Shown here one piece after another: positions 44,412 to 52,855 of a stretch of DNA of 64,000 bases (position 1 is its first letter; each line of letters begins with the position of its first letter). The position numbers and the translations under genes are program-made. The notes beneath the pieces are model-generated. The model was not told the DNA's origin and did no database searches. It worked only from the letters and a program-made list of their open reading frames with translations. The stretch spans positions 40,532 through 104,531 of the forward strand of contig JAHCAI010000014.1 in assembly GCA_019634975.1 (NCBI GenBank), given 5' to 3'. The DNA is from Burkholderiales bacterium. GTDB taxonomy: Bacteria; Pseudomonadota; Gammaproteobacteria; Burkholderiales; SG8-41.

Positions 44412-45779
44412 TCAGGTCCTTTTGATCGCGAAGCTGGCGATGTAATCCTCGGGTTTGGCGGGATCGAACTCCTTGCCCATCACCGAGAACTTCTTGGTCG
44501 TCGTGGCTGGCGGCTTCATCCCCACCTCCTTCATCAGCTTCATCGCATCCGTGGCCAGGAAAACCTCCCGCGCCACCTTGGCGTAGTCGACATTGCCCTT
44601 GAGCTGTCCCCAGCGTTTCATCTGGGTCATGATCCAGATCGCGAAGGAGTGCCAGGGGAAGGGGTCGAAATCGATGCGGTTGGGCTCCTTGCGGATGTTT
44701 CCCAGCCCGTCCGCGAAAGTCCCGGTCAGCACCTGCTCGACCACGGTGACCGGCTGGTTCAGGTAGTTCGCCGGCGCGATGGCCTCGGCGATCTGTTTCC
44801 GGTTCTCCGGCTTGGAGGCGAATGCGGTCGCCTCCATGATCGCCTTCAGCAGCGCGCGATAGGTGTTCGGCAGCTTGGTGACGAACTCGCGGCTTGCCGC
44901 GAAGGCACAGCAGGGATGCCCGGCCCAGATGTCCTTGGTCAGGGTGTGGATGTAGCCCACGCCGTCATAGACCGCGCGCTGGTTGACCGGATCCGGCGCG
45001 AGGAATCCGTCGATGTTGTCGGCACGCAGGTTGGCCACCATCTCGGGCGGCGGCACCGAGCGGATCTGCACGTCGCGATCCGGATCCAGGCCATGCTCGG
45101 CCAGAAAATAGCGCAGCAGGTAGTTGTGCATCGAATAGTCGAAGGGCACCGCGAACTTGAAGCCCTTCCAGGACTTCGGGTCGCGCTTGTCCTTGTGCTT
45201 GATCGCCAGCGTGATGGCCTGGCCGTTGATGTTCTCGACCGCGGGCATGGTGTACGGAATCGGGCTCGAACCCACGCCGAGGGAAATCGCCAGCGGCATC
45301 GGCGACAGCATGTGTGCGGCATCGTACTCCTTGTTGATGGTCTTGTCGCGGATCACCGCCCAGCCGGCGGTCTTCACGACGTCGACATTGAGGCCCTGGC
45401 GCGCATAGAACCCCATCGGCTGCGACATGATGATCGGCGTCGCACAGGTGATCGGGATGAAGCCCACTTTCAGCGAAGTCTTCTCCAGCCGGCCGGACTG
45501 CGCGAAAGCCTCCTTGGCCGCGCCCAGCGGGAAGAACGTGGAGATCGCCGCCAGGGCGGTGCTCGCGCCCACCGCATTGAGGAAGCGCCGCCGGGTGGCG
45601 TCGTGCGGGAACAGTGCCCGGACCACCGCCGCCTCGACGACACGGTTGCCGAGCATTTCACTGTCCGCGGTCTGTCCGGCCAGGTCCGCTTGGTGCGCCG
45701 CCTCGTCCGTGTGCCGGCCGCAGGAGCAGCCGCGGGTCAGTGAAGTGCGGGCGTCGAAGGGATCCTTGAATGAGGACAT
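44412..45779 (-). CDS. cynA: Cyanate/nitrate ABC transporter binding protein with N-terminal extension
   Basis: 455-residue Tat-exported solute receptor of the NrtA/CmpA family. The twin-Arg motif RRRF is at 63-66 and is followed by a hydrophobic run (FLNAVGASTALAAISTFF); in front lies a 60-residue hydrophilic extension containing RGCSCGRH (Cys18, Cys20). The receptor domain from about 100 (LKVGFIPITCATPIIMSQPM) is typical. ATG 45779 has AAGGAG upstream. First gene of the transporter-cynS operon, so cyanate is the likely ligand, though nitrate or nitrite cannot be excluded. Confidence 0.88.
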   Translation of the reverse strand: MSSFKDPFDARTSLTRGCSCGRHTDEAAHQADLAGQTADSEMLGNRVVEAAVVRALFPHDATRRRFLNAVGASTALAAISTFFPLGAAKEAFAQSGRLEKTSLKVGFIPITCATPIIMSQPMGFYARQGLNVDVVKTAGWAVIRDKTINKEYDAAHMLSPMPLAISLGVGSSPIPYTMPAVENINGQAITLAIKHKDKRDPKSWKGFKFAVPFDYSMHNYLLRYFLAEHGLDPDRDVQIRSVPPPEMVANLRADNIDGFLAPDPVNQRAVYDGVGYIHTLTKDIWAGHPCCAFAASREFVTKLPNTYRALLKAIMEATAFASKPENRKQIAEAIAPANYLNQPVTVVEQVLTGTFADGLGNIRKEPNRIDFDPFPWHSFAIWIMTQMKRWGQLKGNVDYAKVAREVFLATDAMKLMKEVGMKPPATTTKKFSVMGKEFDPAKPEDYIASFAIKRT

Positions 45780-46056
45780 GGCTGCTTCTCCTTGAATGTT
45801 GTTTGCCGCGTCTCTGTATTGCAGCAAGCGTGCCAACCCCGCGCCAGCCCGGTAAATTGTCTGCAGCAGCCTGTTTAACAAGGGAAAATCCCCGCAGCCG
45901 CGCCTCGGCGACCGCGGCTCCACCGCGGCGGTCACGGTGCGTGGCATGCCACTTCACGGTGCACATCGGCACCCCTGCGGGGCATCGCGCACCATCACGG
46001 CGCGTATCGTCCGCCCGGGCTCCTGATGCGATAATCCGCAGCCATAACAACAACGA
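45780..46056. other. Divergent promoter region of cyanate operon and glycosyltransferase
   Basis: 277 bases between divergent genes. A GATAAT at 46030-46035 is a possible -10 element for the glycosyltransferase. No binding-site palindrome for a nitrogen or cyanate regulator was recognised. Confidence 0.35.
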
Positions 46057-47682
46057 GTGTCTGCCGTGAGCATCGCGCTGCGCCCCCTGCTGATCGCCAT
46101 CCTGTGCCTGGCCTGGCTGCTGCCGGGCCTGGTCGCCCACGATCCCTGGAAGCCGGACGAGGCCTACACCTTCGGCGTGGTGTTCGAAATCCTGCAGGGC
46201 GGCGGCTGGGTGGTTCCGCGAATCGCCGGTGAGGCGTTCATCGAGAAGCCGCCGCTGTTCCACCTCGTCGCGGCGGCGAGTGCCTGGCTGCTCTCGCCGC
46301 TGCTGCCGCCGCATGACGGTGCGCGGCTCTCGGCCGGGCTGTGGATCGGACTGGCGCTGCTGTTCGCGGCACTTGCCTCGCGCGAGCTGAACGGCCCCCG
46401 CCACGGGCTCACCGCAGTGCTGCTCCTGCTCGGCTGCCTGGGCCTGGTGGTGCGCGGCCACCAGCTCATCCCCGATGTCGCCGCTCTCGCGGGATTCGCA
46501 ATCGCCTACCACGGCGCGGCGCTCGCGCTGCGCCGGCCCGCCGCAGGAGGGTTCTGGCTGGGAACCGCCTGCGGGCTCATCTTCATGACCCAGGGCATCC
46601 CTGAAGCGATGATGGTCGCGGCCATCGCGCTGCTGCTGCCGCTCTTTGGCGCGCACTGGCGCAAGGGTCGCTACGTCCTCACCCTGGCCATTGCCGCCGC
46701 AGCCGCGCTGCCCTGGCTGTCGATCTGGCCGCTGCTGCTGCACCGGCAGGATCCCGCGCTTTTTGCGCTCTGGGTCCAGGGCGAGAATCTCGCGCGGTTC
46801 ATGGGCGCGCGGGACATGCTGGCCGGCCTCGGTTATTACCTGCGCACGCTCCCGTGGTATGCCTTTCCGGTGTGGCCGCTCGCCCTCTGGGCCCTGTGGC
46901 GGGCGGGAAAATCCGGACAGCTTGCCGCACCGGCGCTGCTGCTGCCGCTGCTGGGCTTCATGGTCACCCTGCTGATGCTCGGCGGTGCGGCGGAATCGCG
47001 CGAGCTCTATGCACTGCCGATGCTGGTGCCGCTGGCACTGCTCGCGGTGCCCGGCGTCGATCCGCTGCGGCGCGGCGCCGCGAACGGCTGGTACTGGTTC
47101 AGCGTGATGGCCTTCACCTTTTTCATTCTTGTCGGCTGGTTCTACTGGGGCGCGCTGGAGCTCGGCATACCGGAAAGGCTGCACGGACACCTGCACACGA
47201 TACGCCCGGGCTACGACTTCGGTTTCCGCCTGCTGCCCTTCGTGCTGGGACTTGCCTACACCGCAGGCTGGTTCGCACTGATCGCAAGGCTGCCGCGGAG
47301 CCCCGAACAACCGCTCGCCATCTGGGCCGGCGGCATCACTGCGGTGTGGGCGCTGCTCGCCACGCTGTTCATCGGCTGGGTCGACACCGCCAAAAGCTAC
47401 CGCTCGGTTATCGCCGACATGCAGCGCGCGATGCCCGCGCAATACCGCTGCATGGCCAGTCGCGAGCTGGGCGAGGCGCAGCGCGCGATGCTGCATTACT
47501 TTGCCGGCATCCGCAGCGAACGCCTGGAAACCAGGCCGGATTCCGCCTGCGACCTGCTGCTGGTGCAGGGCGTGCCGCTCGACGACATGCTGCTGCCGCC
47601 GCAGTGGCAGAAAATCTGGGAAGGCCATCGCCCGGGTGACAAGGACGAGCGCCTGCGCCTGTACCGGCTGCAGCCGCGCTGA
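46057..47682 (+). CDS. ArnT/PMT-like membrane glycosyltransferase
   Basis: 541-residue integral membrane glycosyltransferase of the family 39/83 (ArnT-like) type with about 12 hydrophobic segments. The first periplasmic loop carries the catalytic Asp/Glu motif in AHDPWKPDEAYTFG, followed by EAFIEKPPLFHL. Such enzymes move sugars from undecaprenyl phosphate carriers onto lipid A or other acceptors. The start is GTG 46057 or GTG 46066; neither has a strong ribosome site. No sugar-lipid synthesis genes adjoin it, so donor and acceptor are unknown. Confidence 0.85.
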   Translation: MSAVSIALRPLLIAILCLAWLLPGLVAHDPWKPDEAYTFGVVFEILQGGGWVVPRIAGEAFIEKPPLFHLVAAASAWLLSPLLPPHDGARLSAGLWIGLALLFAALASRELNGPRHGLTAVLLLLGCLGLVVRGHQLIPDVAALAGFAIAYHGAALALRRPAAGGFWLGTACGLIFMTQGIPEAMMVAAIALLLPLFGAHWRKGRYVLTLAIAAAAALPWLSIWPLLLHRQDPALFALWVQGENLARFMGARDMLAGLGYYLRTLPWYAFPVWPLALWALWRAGKSGQLAAPALLLPLLGFMVTLLMLGGAAESRELYALPMLVPLALLAVPGVDPLRRGAANGWYWFSVMAFTFFILVGWFYWGALELGIPERLHGHLHTIRPGYDFGFRLLPFVLGLAYTAGWFALIARLPRSPEQPLAIWAGGITAVWALLATLFIGWVDTAKSYRSVIADMQRAMPAQYRCMASRELGEAQRAMLHYFAGIRSERLETRPDSACDLLLVQGVPLDDMLLPPQWQKIWEGHRPGDKDERLRLYRLQPR

Positions 47683-47711
47683 AGCGGGCAGTCCCGCCCC
47701 CGGGCAGAAAC

Positions 47712-47717
47712 TATAAT
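47712..47717 (+). promoter_or_regulatory. Perfect TATAAT -10 box touching start codon
   Basis: TATAAT ends six bases before GTG 47724 of hslO, so transcription would begin at or near the first base of the start codon. No -35 hexamer is visible at the usual spacing. Confidence 0.45.
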
Positions 47718-47723
47718 GTCCGC

Positions 47724-48593
47724 GTGAGCGACACCCTGCAGCGTTTCCTTTTCGAGCACGCGCCGATCCGCGGCGAAATCGTGCAGCTGGCCGCAACCTG
47801 GCGGGCCGTCACCGAACGTCATGACTATCCGCCGCCGCTGCGCCGGGCGCTCGGCGAGCTGATGGCCGCAGGCGCGCTGCTTGCCGCCACGCTCAAGTTC
47901 GAGGGCAGGGTATTGCTGCAGCTGCAGGGCAGCGGACCGGTCCGCCTGATCGTCGTGGAATGCGCCGACGGCCATGCCATGCGCGCGACCGCGAAGTGGG
48001 AGGGCGATGTTCCGGACGGGGATCTGCGCGCCCTGCTCGGCAACGGCCGCTTTGCGATCAGCCTGCTTCCGGATTCCGGCCAGCAGGGTTACCAGGGCAT
48101 CGTTGACCTCGGAGCCGGCGGCGTCGCCGCCGCGCTCGAGCACTACATGGCGACCTCCGAGCAAATCGAAACCCGGCTGTGGCTTGCCTGCGACGAGCAT
48201 CGCGCTGCGGGCCTGCTGATCCAGAAACTGCCGCAACGCCCGGATACCGATGGCGATGCCTGGCCGCGCATCGGCCACCTCGCCGCCACCGTGCAGGCAC
48301 AGGAGCTGCTGGAGCTGCCGCCGCAGGTTCTTCTGCGCCGGCTGTTCCACGAGGAAGATCTGCGCGTATTCGAGCCGAAACCGGTGTATTTCCGCTGCTC
48401 CTGTTCGCCGGAGCGCGTCACCGGCATGCTGCGCATGCTCGGCCGCGACGAAGTGCGCAGCGTGATTGCCGAGCGGGGTGAAGTCGAGGTGCGTTGCGAG
48501 TTCTGCAACCGGCGCTATGCCTTCGATGCCGTCGACAGCGAACAGATCTTTGCCAGCGTGCCGCTGACACGGGCGGATTCCACCCGCCATTGA
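47724..48593 (+). CDS. hslO: Hsp33 redox-regulated chaperone
   Basis: 289-residue cytosolic holdase activated by oxidation. The C-terminal zinc redox switch has CxC (FRCSCSPERV near 233) and CxxC (RCEFCNRRY near 266). The N-terminal fold starts MSDTLQRFLFEHAPIRGEIV as in the family. The start is GTG 47724; no ribosome site precedes it, and a TATAAT lies just before it, so the message may be leaderless. Length normal. Confidence 0.95.
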   Translation: MSDTLQRFLFEHAPIRGEIVQLAATWRAVTERHDYPPPLRRALGELMAAGALLAATLKFEGRVLLQLQGSGPVRLIVVECADGHAMRATAKWEGDVPDGDLRALLGNGRFAISLLPDSGQQGYQGIVDLGAGGVAAALEHYMATSEQIETRLWLACDEHRAAGLLIQKLPQRPDTDGDAWPRIGHLAATVQAQELLELPPQVLLRRLFHEEDLRVFEPKPVYFRCSCSPERVTGMLRMLGRDEVRSVIAERGEVEVRCEFCNRRYAFDAVDSEQIFASVPLTRADSTRH

Positions 48594-48697
48594 CCGGGAT
48601 CCCGCATCGCGGCATCGCCTCGACACTGTCATGGGGCGGGCGTAAACTTTGACTTCCTCTCGGTTGCCCGCCTTCCCCCAAGTTGGCAATTTATCTT

Positions 48698-48713
48698 TAA
48701 AATCAATGACTTA
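48698..48713 (+). promoter_or_regulatory. AT-rich leader motif, copy 3
   Basis: TAAAATCAATGACTTA matches 14 of 16 bases of the element before the gene at 16163 and lies 11 bases before the bktB start, immediately upstream of its CGGAG ribosome site. Confidence 0.45.
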
Positions 48714-48724
48714 CGGAGAACATT

Positions 48725-49915
48725 ATGGCAAATGGACGCGAAGTGGTCGTGTTGAGCGGCGTGCGCACTGCAATTGGTGATTACGGCGGTGCACTGAAGG
48801 ATGTCGCCCCCACCGAACTCGCCGGCCAGGTGGTCAAGGAAGCGGTCAGCCGGGCAAAAATCGACCCCAAGCAGGTCGGCCAGCTGGTCTTCGGCAACGT
48901 GATCCACGGCGAAGCCAAGGACATGTATTTCTCCCGCGTCGCCTGCATCAAGGGCGGCCTGCCCCAGGACACCACGGCGCTCACGGTCAACCGGCTCTGC
49001 GGCAGCGGCATGCAGGCCATTGTTTCCGCGGCCCAGGGCATCATGCTCGGTGACTGCGATGCAGCCGTCGGCGGCGGCGCAGAGTCGATGAGCCGTGGCG
49101 GCTACCTGATGCCCACGCTGCGCTGGGGCCAGCGCATGAACGACGGCGGCGTTGTCGACATGATGGTCGGCGCGCTGACTGATCCCTTCGACACCGTGCA
49201 CATGGGCATCACCGCGGAAAACATTGCCGCGCAGTGGAAGATCTCTCGCGAGCAGCAGGACGAGTTTGCGGTTGAAAGCCACCGCCGCGCGATCAACGCC
49301 ATCGACAAGGGCTATTTCAAGGACCAGATCCTGCCCATCGAACTGAAGACGCGCAAAGGCACGACCCTGTTCGACCGCGACGAGCATCCCCGTGCCGATG
49401 TGTCCCTGGAGAGCCTTGCGAAGCTGCGCGCGGTGTTCAAGAAGGAAGGCGGCTCGGTCACTGCCGGCAACGCCTCGGGCATCAATGACGGTGCTGCGGC
49501 GGTGGTGATGATGGAAAAAGAGGCCGCGCAGAAGGCGGGCCTCAAGCCGATGGCGCGGCTGGTGTCGTACGGCCTCGCCGGCGTCGATCCGAAAATCATG
49601 GGCATCGGCCCGGTTCCCGCGGTGCAAAACGCACTGAAGCGCGCCGGCCTCAAGGTCGAGGACATGGACGTCATCGAGTCCAACGAAGCCTTTGCGGTGC
49701 AGGCGCTCGCCGTGTCCTGCGATCTCAAGCTCGATCCGAAAAAAACCAATCCCAATGGCGGCGCCGTGGGCCTGGGCCATCCGATCGGCGCCACCGGCGC
49801 GATCCTCACCGTCAAGGCCCTCTACGAGCTGCAGCGCACCGGCGGCCGCTACGCGCTGGTCACCATGTGCATCGGCGGCGGGCAAGGCATCGCGGCGGTG
49901 TTCGAGCGCATGTAA
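48725..49915 (+). CDS. bktB: Beta-ketothiolase / acetyl-CoA acetyltransferase
   Basis: 396-residue thiolase that joins or splits acyl-CoA units: two acetyl-CoA to acetoacetyl-CoA, or longer ketoacyl-CoAs. Catalytic residues are Cys92 (NRLCGSGMQAI), His352 (GLGHPIGATGA) and Cys382 (TMCIGGGQG). The sequence resembles Cupriavidus BktB from end to end (REVVVLSGVRTAIG, GNVIHGEAKDMY, ending VFERM), so a role in polyhydroxyalkanoate or fatty-acid metabolism is likely. Start ATG 48725 with CGGAG. Confidence 0.88.
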   Translation: MANGREVVVLSGVRTAIGDYGGALKDVAPTELAGQVVKEAVSRAKIDPKQVGQLVFGNVIHGEAKDMYFSRVACIKGGLPQDTTALTVNRLCGSGMQAIVSAAQGIMLGDCDAAVGGGAESMSRGGYLMPTLRWGQRMNDGGVVDMMVGALTDPFDTVHMGITAENIAAQWKISREQQDEFAVESHRRAINAIDKGYFKDQILPIELKTRKGTTLFDRDEHPRADVSLESLAKLRAVFKKEGGSVTAGNASGINDGAAAVVMMEKEAAQKAGLKPMARLVSYGLAGVDPKIMGIGPVPAVQNALKRAGLKVEDMDVIESNEAFAVQALAVSCDLKLDPKKTNPNGGAVGLGHPIGATGAILTVKALYELQRTGGRYALVTMCIGGGQGIAAVFERM

Positions 49916-49952
49916 GAGCATCCCCGGTCGTTTGCTGGAATCGATACGGCTC

Positions 49953-49994
49953 GAAGTCCGCGGCTCGCCGGAGGCGCGGACTTCCTGTCTTTCA
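49953..49994 (+). terminator. Probable intrinsic terminator of bktB
   Basis: A perfect 10-base stem, GAAGTCCGCG (49953-49962) with 49975-49984, around a 12-base loop, followed by CTGTCTTTC. The T-tract is interrupted, so termination may be partial. It starts 38 bases after the thiolase stop. Confidence 0.6.
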
Positions 49995-50127
49995 GCCAGC
50001 CGCGGGCCTGCGCTTCGCCCCCGGAATCTGCCGGCTCGTCCCGATGCGGCAGCAGGTAACGGTTGCCCTGCCCGCAAAAATTAACGATCATTCCGGAACA
50101 AATAACATCACAGAGGAGGAATACCCG

Positions 50128-51099
50128 ATGCGCACCCCGAAACTGCTGGCCGCACTTGTCGTGCCGGCACTGCTCGCGGCACCCCTGGCCCAGGCCCAGG
50201 CCCCCAAATACCCTGAGAAGCCGATCCGCCTGATCATCGGCAGTGCCGCCGGCTCCGGGCCCGACATCATTTCGCGCCTGCTCGCCGACCGGCTCTACGA
50301 GACCTGGAAACAGCGGGTGGTGGTCGATGCACGCCCTGGCGCCGCCGGTGCCATCAGCGCCGATCTCACGCTTGCCGCAGCCCCCGACGGTTACACCTGG
50401 ATGATGCTGACCTCCCAGCTCTTCGTCGCCTCGCAGGTGCTGGCGGACATCAAGTTCGACCTGCAGCGCGACTTCCAGTCGGTGGCGCTGATCGGCGTGA
50501 CGCCTTTCGTGCTGCTTGCCAACAACCAGCTGCCGGCGAAATCGCTGAAGGAACTGATCGAGCTCGCGAAAAAATCGCCGGGCAAGATCCGCTACGGCTC
50601 CGCCGGGACCGGCGCATCCGAGCATCTCTCCGGGGTGCTGCTGAACCACCTGACCGGCACCAACATGCTGCATGTGCCTTACAAGGGTGTCGCGCAGGCG
50701 ATCACCGACGCGCTGGCCAACGAGGTGCAGATCACCTACGCCGTGCTGCCCGCCGCGAATCCCCACATCCAGGCCGGCAGGCTGCGCCCGCTGGGCGTGA
50801 CCACCGCCAAGCGCGCCGCGCTGATTCCTGACGTGCCGGCCATCGGCGAAGTGGTGCCGGGCTATGCGATGAACGCCTGGTACAGCATCGTCGCCCCGGT
50901 CAAGGCGCCGGCGCCGATCATGAACATGGTCAGCAAGGAGATCGTCACCGCAGTGCGCGAACCGGCCTTCGGCGAAAAGCTAAAGGGTCTGGGCCTTGAA
51001 GTCGTGGGCGGAGATCGTGCCGCACTCGACGCCTGGCGGCGCGACGAGAACAAGCGGATCATCGAACTGGTGAAGATCTCCGGCGCCAAGCAGAAGTGA
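50128..51099 (+). CDS. Bug (tripartite tricarboxylate-type) periplasmic solute receptor
   Basis: 323 residues. Signal peptide MRTPKLLAALVVPALLAAPL to AQAQ, then APKYPEKPIRLIIGSAAGSGPD (ligand Asp after GSGP), DARPGAAGAISADLT, APDGYTWM and PYKGVAQAITDA. ATG 50128 has GAGGAGGA upstream. Monocistronic between two terminators; no catabolic enzyme shares its transcript. The formylglutamate-amidohydrolase-like gene is next but beyond the terminator. Confidence 0.9.
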   Translation: MRTPKLLAALVVPALLAAPLAQAQAPKYPEKPIRLIIGSAAGSGPDIISRLLADRLYETWKQRVVVDARPGAAGAISADLTLAAAPDGYTWMMLTSQLFVASQVLADIKFDLQRDFQSVALIGVTPFVLLANNQLPAKSLKELIELAKKSPGKIRYGSAGTGASEHLSGVLLNHLTGTNMLHVPYKGVAQAITDALANEVQITYAVLPAANPHIQAGRLRPLGVTTAKRAALIPDVPAIGEVVPGYAMNAWYSIVAPVKAPAPIMNMVSKEIVTAVREPAFGEKLKGLGLEVVGGDRAALDAWRRDENKRIIELVKISGAKQK

Positions 51100-51121
51100 C
51101 CTGCCGCCGGATACTCCGACA

Positions 51122-51147
51122 CGCCGCGCGCCGCGCGGCGTTTTTTT
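51122..51147 (+). terminator. Intrinsic terminator
   Basis: CGCCGCGC (51122-51129) pairs with GCGCGGCG (51133-51140) over a three-base loop, then seven T. It lies 23 bases after the Bug receptor stop. Confidence 0.88.
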
Positions 51148-51166
51148 GTCCTCCGGAATGCAGGGC

Positions 51167-51958
51167 ATGCGCATGATCAGGCTGCTGCTTGCAACCCTCC
51201 TCGCCGCTGCAGCCACCATCGCCCATGGCCACGAGGCGGTGATGGTGCAGGCCGGCGAACTGCCGGTCATTCTTGTCGCGCCGCATGGCGGCCTGGGCGA
51301 GATACCCGGCTGCTGGGAGCGCAACCCCGTCGGCACGCGCTTCGTCAACCGGCCGGACACGGCGACCGACCGGCTGGCGCTCGCCATCGCCGAGGAACTG
51401 CAGCGACTGACCGGCAAACGGCCGCACCTGGTAATCGCGCGCTTTCATCGCAAGTACATTGATGCCAACCGCCGCGCAGATCAGGCCTACGACTACTCCA
51501 CATGCGCTTTGGCCTATGAGGCCTATCATGATGCGATCCGCGACCAGATCAACACCCTGCGTATGCGTCACCCTGCTGCAATGCTGTTCGACGTTCACGG
51601 CCAGAGCGCCTACCGCGACTCGATCCTGCGCGGGACGCGTCATGGTGAAACGGTGCGTGCGCTGCTCGACCGGGCCGGTGCGGCGGCGGTGACCGGACCG
51701 GACAGCGTGTTCGGCCGCCTCGCCGCCATGGGCTACGCCGTCGTGCCGGGCAACGACAGCGCTCCGACCGACCGCGTCGAGGCACGCAACTACGCCGGCG
51801 GATACACGGTCGACATCTACGGCAGCCACCGGCCCGGCGGCATCGATGCCATGCAGCTCGAATTCGGGCGCGACCTGCGCGAGCCCGCGACGCTGGAACG
51901 CACCGCAAAAGACACGGCACGCGCCATTGCAGCCTTCTACGAGCGTTTCCTCAGATAA
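51167..51958 (+). CDS. Exported N-formylglutamate amidohydrolase-like protein
   Basis: About 263 residues. The signal peptide (MRMIRLLLATLLAAAATIAH, then GHEAV) is followed by a domain with VAPHGGLGEIPGCWERN, ARFHRKYIDANR and LFDVHGQS, the zinc- and substrate-binding phrases of the N-formylglutamate amidohydrolase family, related to zinc carboxypeptidases. Most members are cytosolic in histidine breakdown, so export is unusual; no hut genes are near. ATG 51158 and ATG 51173 are alternative starts. The end overlaps the convergent AraC gene by eight bases. Confidence 0.78.
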   Translation: MRMIRLLLATLLAAAATIAHGHEAVMVQAGELPVILVAPHGGLGEIPGCWERNPVGTRFVNRPDTATDRLALAIAEELQRLTGKRPHLVIARFHRKYIDANRRADQAYDYSTCALAYEAYHDAIRDQINTLRMRHPAAMLFDVHGQSAYRDSILRGTRHGETVRALLDRAGAAAVTGPDSVFGRLAAMGYAVVPGNDSAPTDRVEARNYAGGYTVDIYGSHRPGGIDAMQLEFGRDLREPATLERTAKDTARAIAAFYERFLR

Positions 51959-52790
51959 CCGCGCGCCGCGCCGCGTGCGGCGGCACCGATGCGGCAAAAT
52001 CCCGCGGCGCAATGCCCAGCGCACGACGGAACATCGTTGAAAACGCCCCGGGACTTTCGTAGCCGAGATCAATCGCGACGGCCGTCACTGGTGCGCCGGC
52101 CGCAAGCCTGCGGATCGATTCGAGCAGGCGCGCCTGCTGCTTCCAGCGTGCGAAGGTAATGCCGGTTTCGCGCAGAAAGCGGCGGTAGAGCGTGCGCGCG
52201 CTGGTTCGCATCTCGCCGGCGTCGCGCGCACTCGGACGCCGCGTCGACAGGTCGGCGAGGATGCCCTCGCACAGCCGCATCAGGTCGGCGCTCTCGGGCA
52301 GCGGCAGATCAAGGGCACAGGCCGGAAGGCGGCGGATTTCGGCGACCAGCAGCCGCATCAGCAGGCCGTCGTCACCTTCGGGATCGTAGTCCCCGGGCAG
52401 CGCGGCGGCGCGCACGATCAGCTCGCGCGCGAGCGGCGTCACTTCGAGCACCACGCAGTCAACCGGCATGCCGGCGGCGGCACGTTCGTCGAGATAGAGG
52501 CTGCGCATCTCGACGACGCCATGCATCTGGATCTCGTGCACCGTTCGCGCCGGCAGCCACAGCGCCCGCGACGGCGGCACGATCCAGGCGTGGCGCGCGC
52601 TGCGCACCCGCATCGTCCCGGCCACGGCAAAGGCGAACTGGGCGCGGGTATGCCAGTGCGGCCGGATGTGATGGCCGGCCGGATAGGCCGTGCGGCGCAT
52701 CACCAGCGGTCGCGTCAGGTCACCGGCGACCGGGTGCTCGAGGGCAACCGGCCGCTCCGGAGGCCGTCGGCGGGGGCCGCGTTTGTCCAT
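51951..52790 (-). CDS. AraC-family transcriptional regulator
   Basis: 279 residues: an N-terminal cupin-type sensing domain (HHIRPHWHTRAQFAFAVAGT) and a C-terminal pair of helix-turn-helix motifs (TSARTLYRRFLRETGITFAR, then VTAVAIDLGYESPGAFSTMF). The layout resembles cupin-type AraC regulators of neighbouring transporters. It is divergent from the MFS gene at 52856 and probably controls it. ATG 52790 lacks a ribosome site; an in-frame longer start at 52862 would overlap the MFS gene. Confidence 0.88.
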   Translation of the reverse strand: MDKRGPRRRPPERPVALEHPVAGDLTRPLVMRRTAYPAGHHIRPHWHTRAQFAFAVAGTMRVRSARHAWIVPPSRALWLPARTVHEIQMHGVVEMRSLYLDERAAAGMPVDCVVLEVTPLARELIVRAAALPGDYDPEGDDGLLMRLLVAEIRRLPACALDLPLPESADLMRLCEGILADLSTRRPSARDAGEMRTSARTLYRRFLRETGITFARWKQQARLLESIRRLAAGAPVTAVAIDLGYESPGAFSTMFRRALGIAPRDFAASVPPHAARRAVI

Positions 52791-52855
52791 TTTGAGGAAG
52801 TTTTTGGCAAATATTCGAAAGACAGACGTCCTCGACTCTAGCAGAATCCGCATCC

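Noticed and set aside
42816..45743. A 975-codon open frame on the plus strand opposite the cyanate ABC genes
   Set aside because: It mirrors three well-supported genes, is rich in His, Arg and Gln in the way of antisense frames of GC-rich DNA, and has no domain or ribosome site.
45658..47796. A 712-codon minus-strand frame opposite the glycosyltransferase
   Set aside because: The other strand has a membrane protein with catalytic motif; this frame is low-complexity Gln/Arg-rich.
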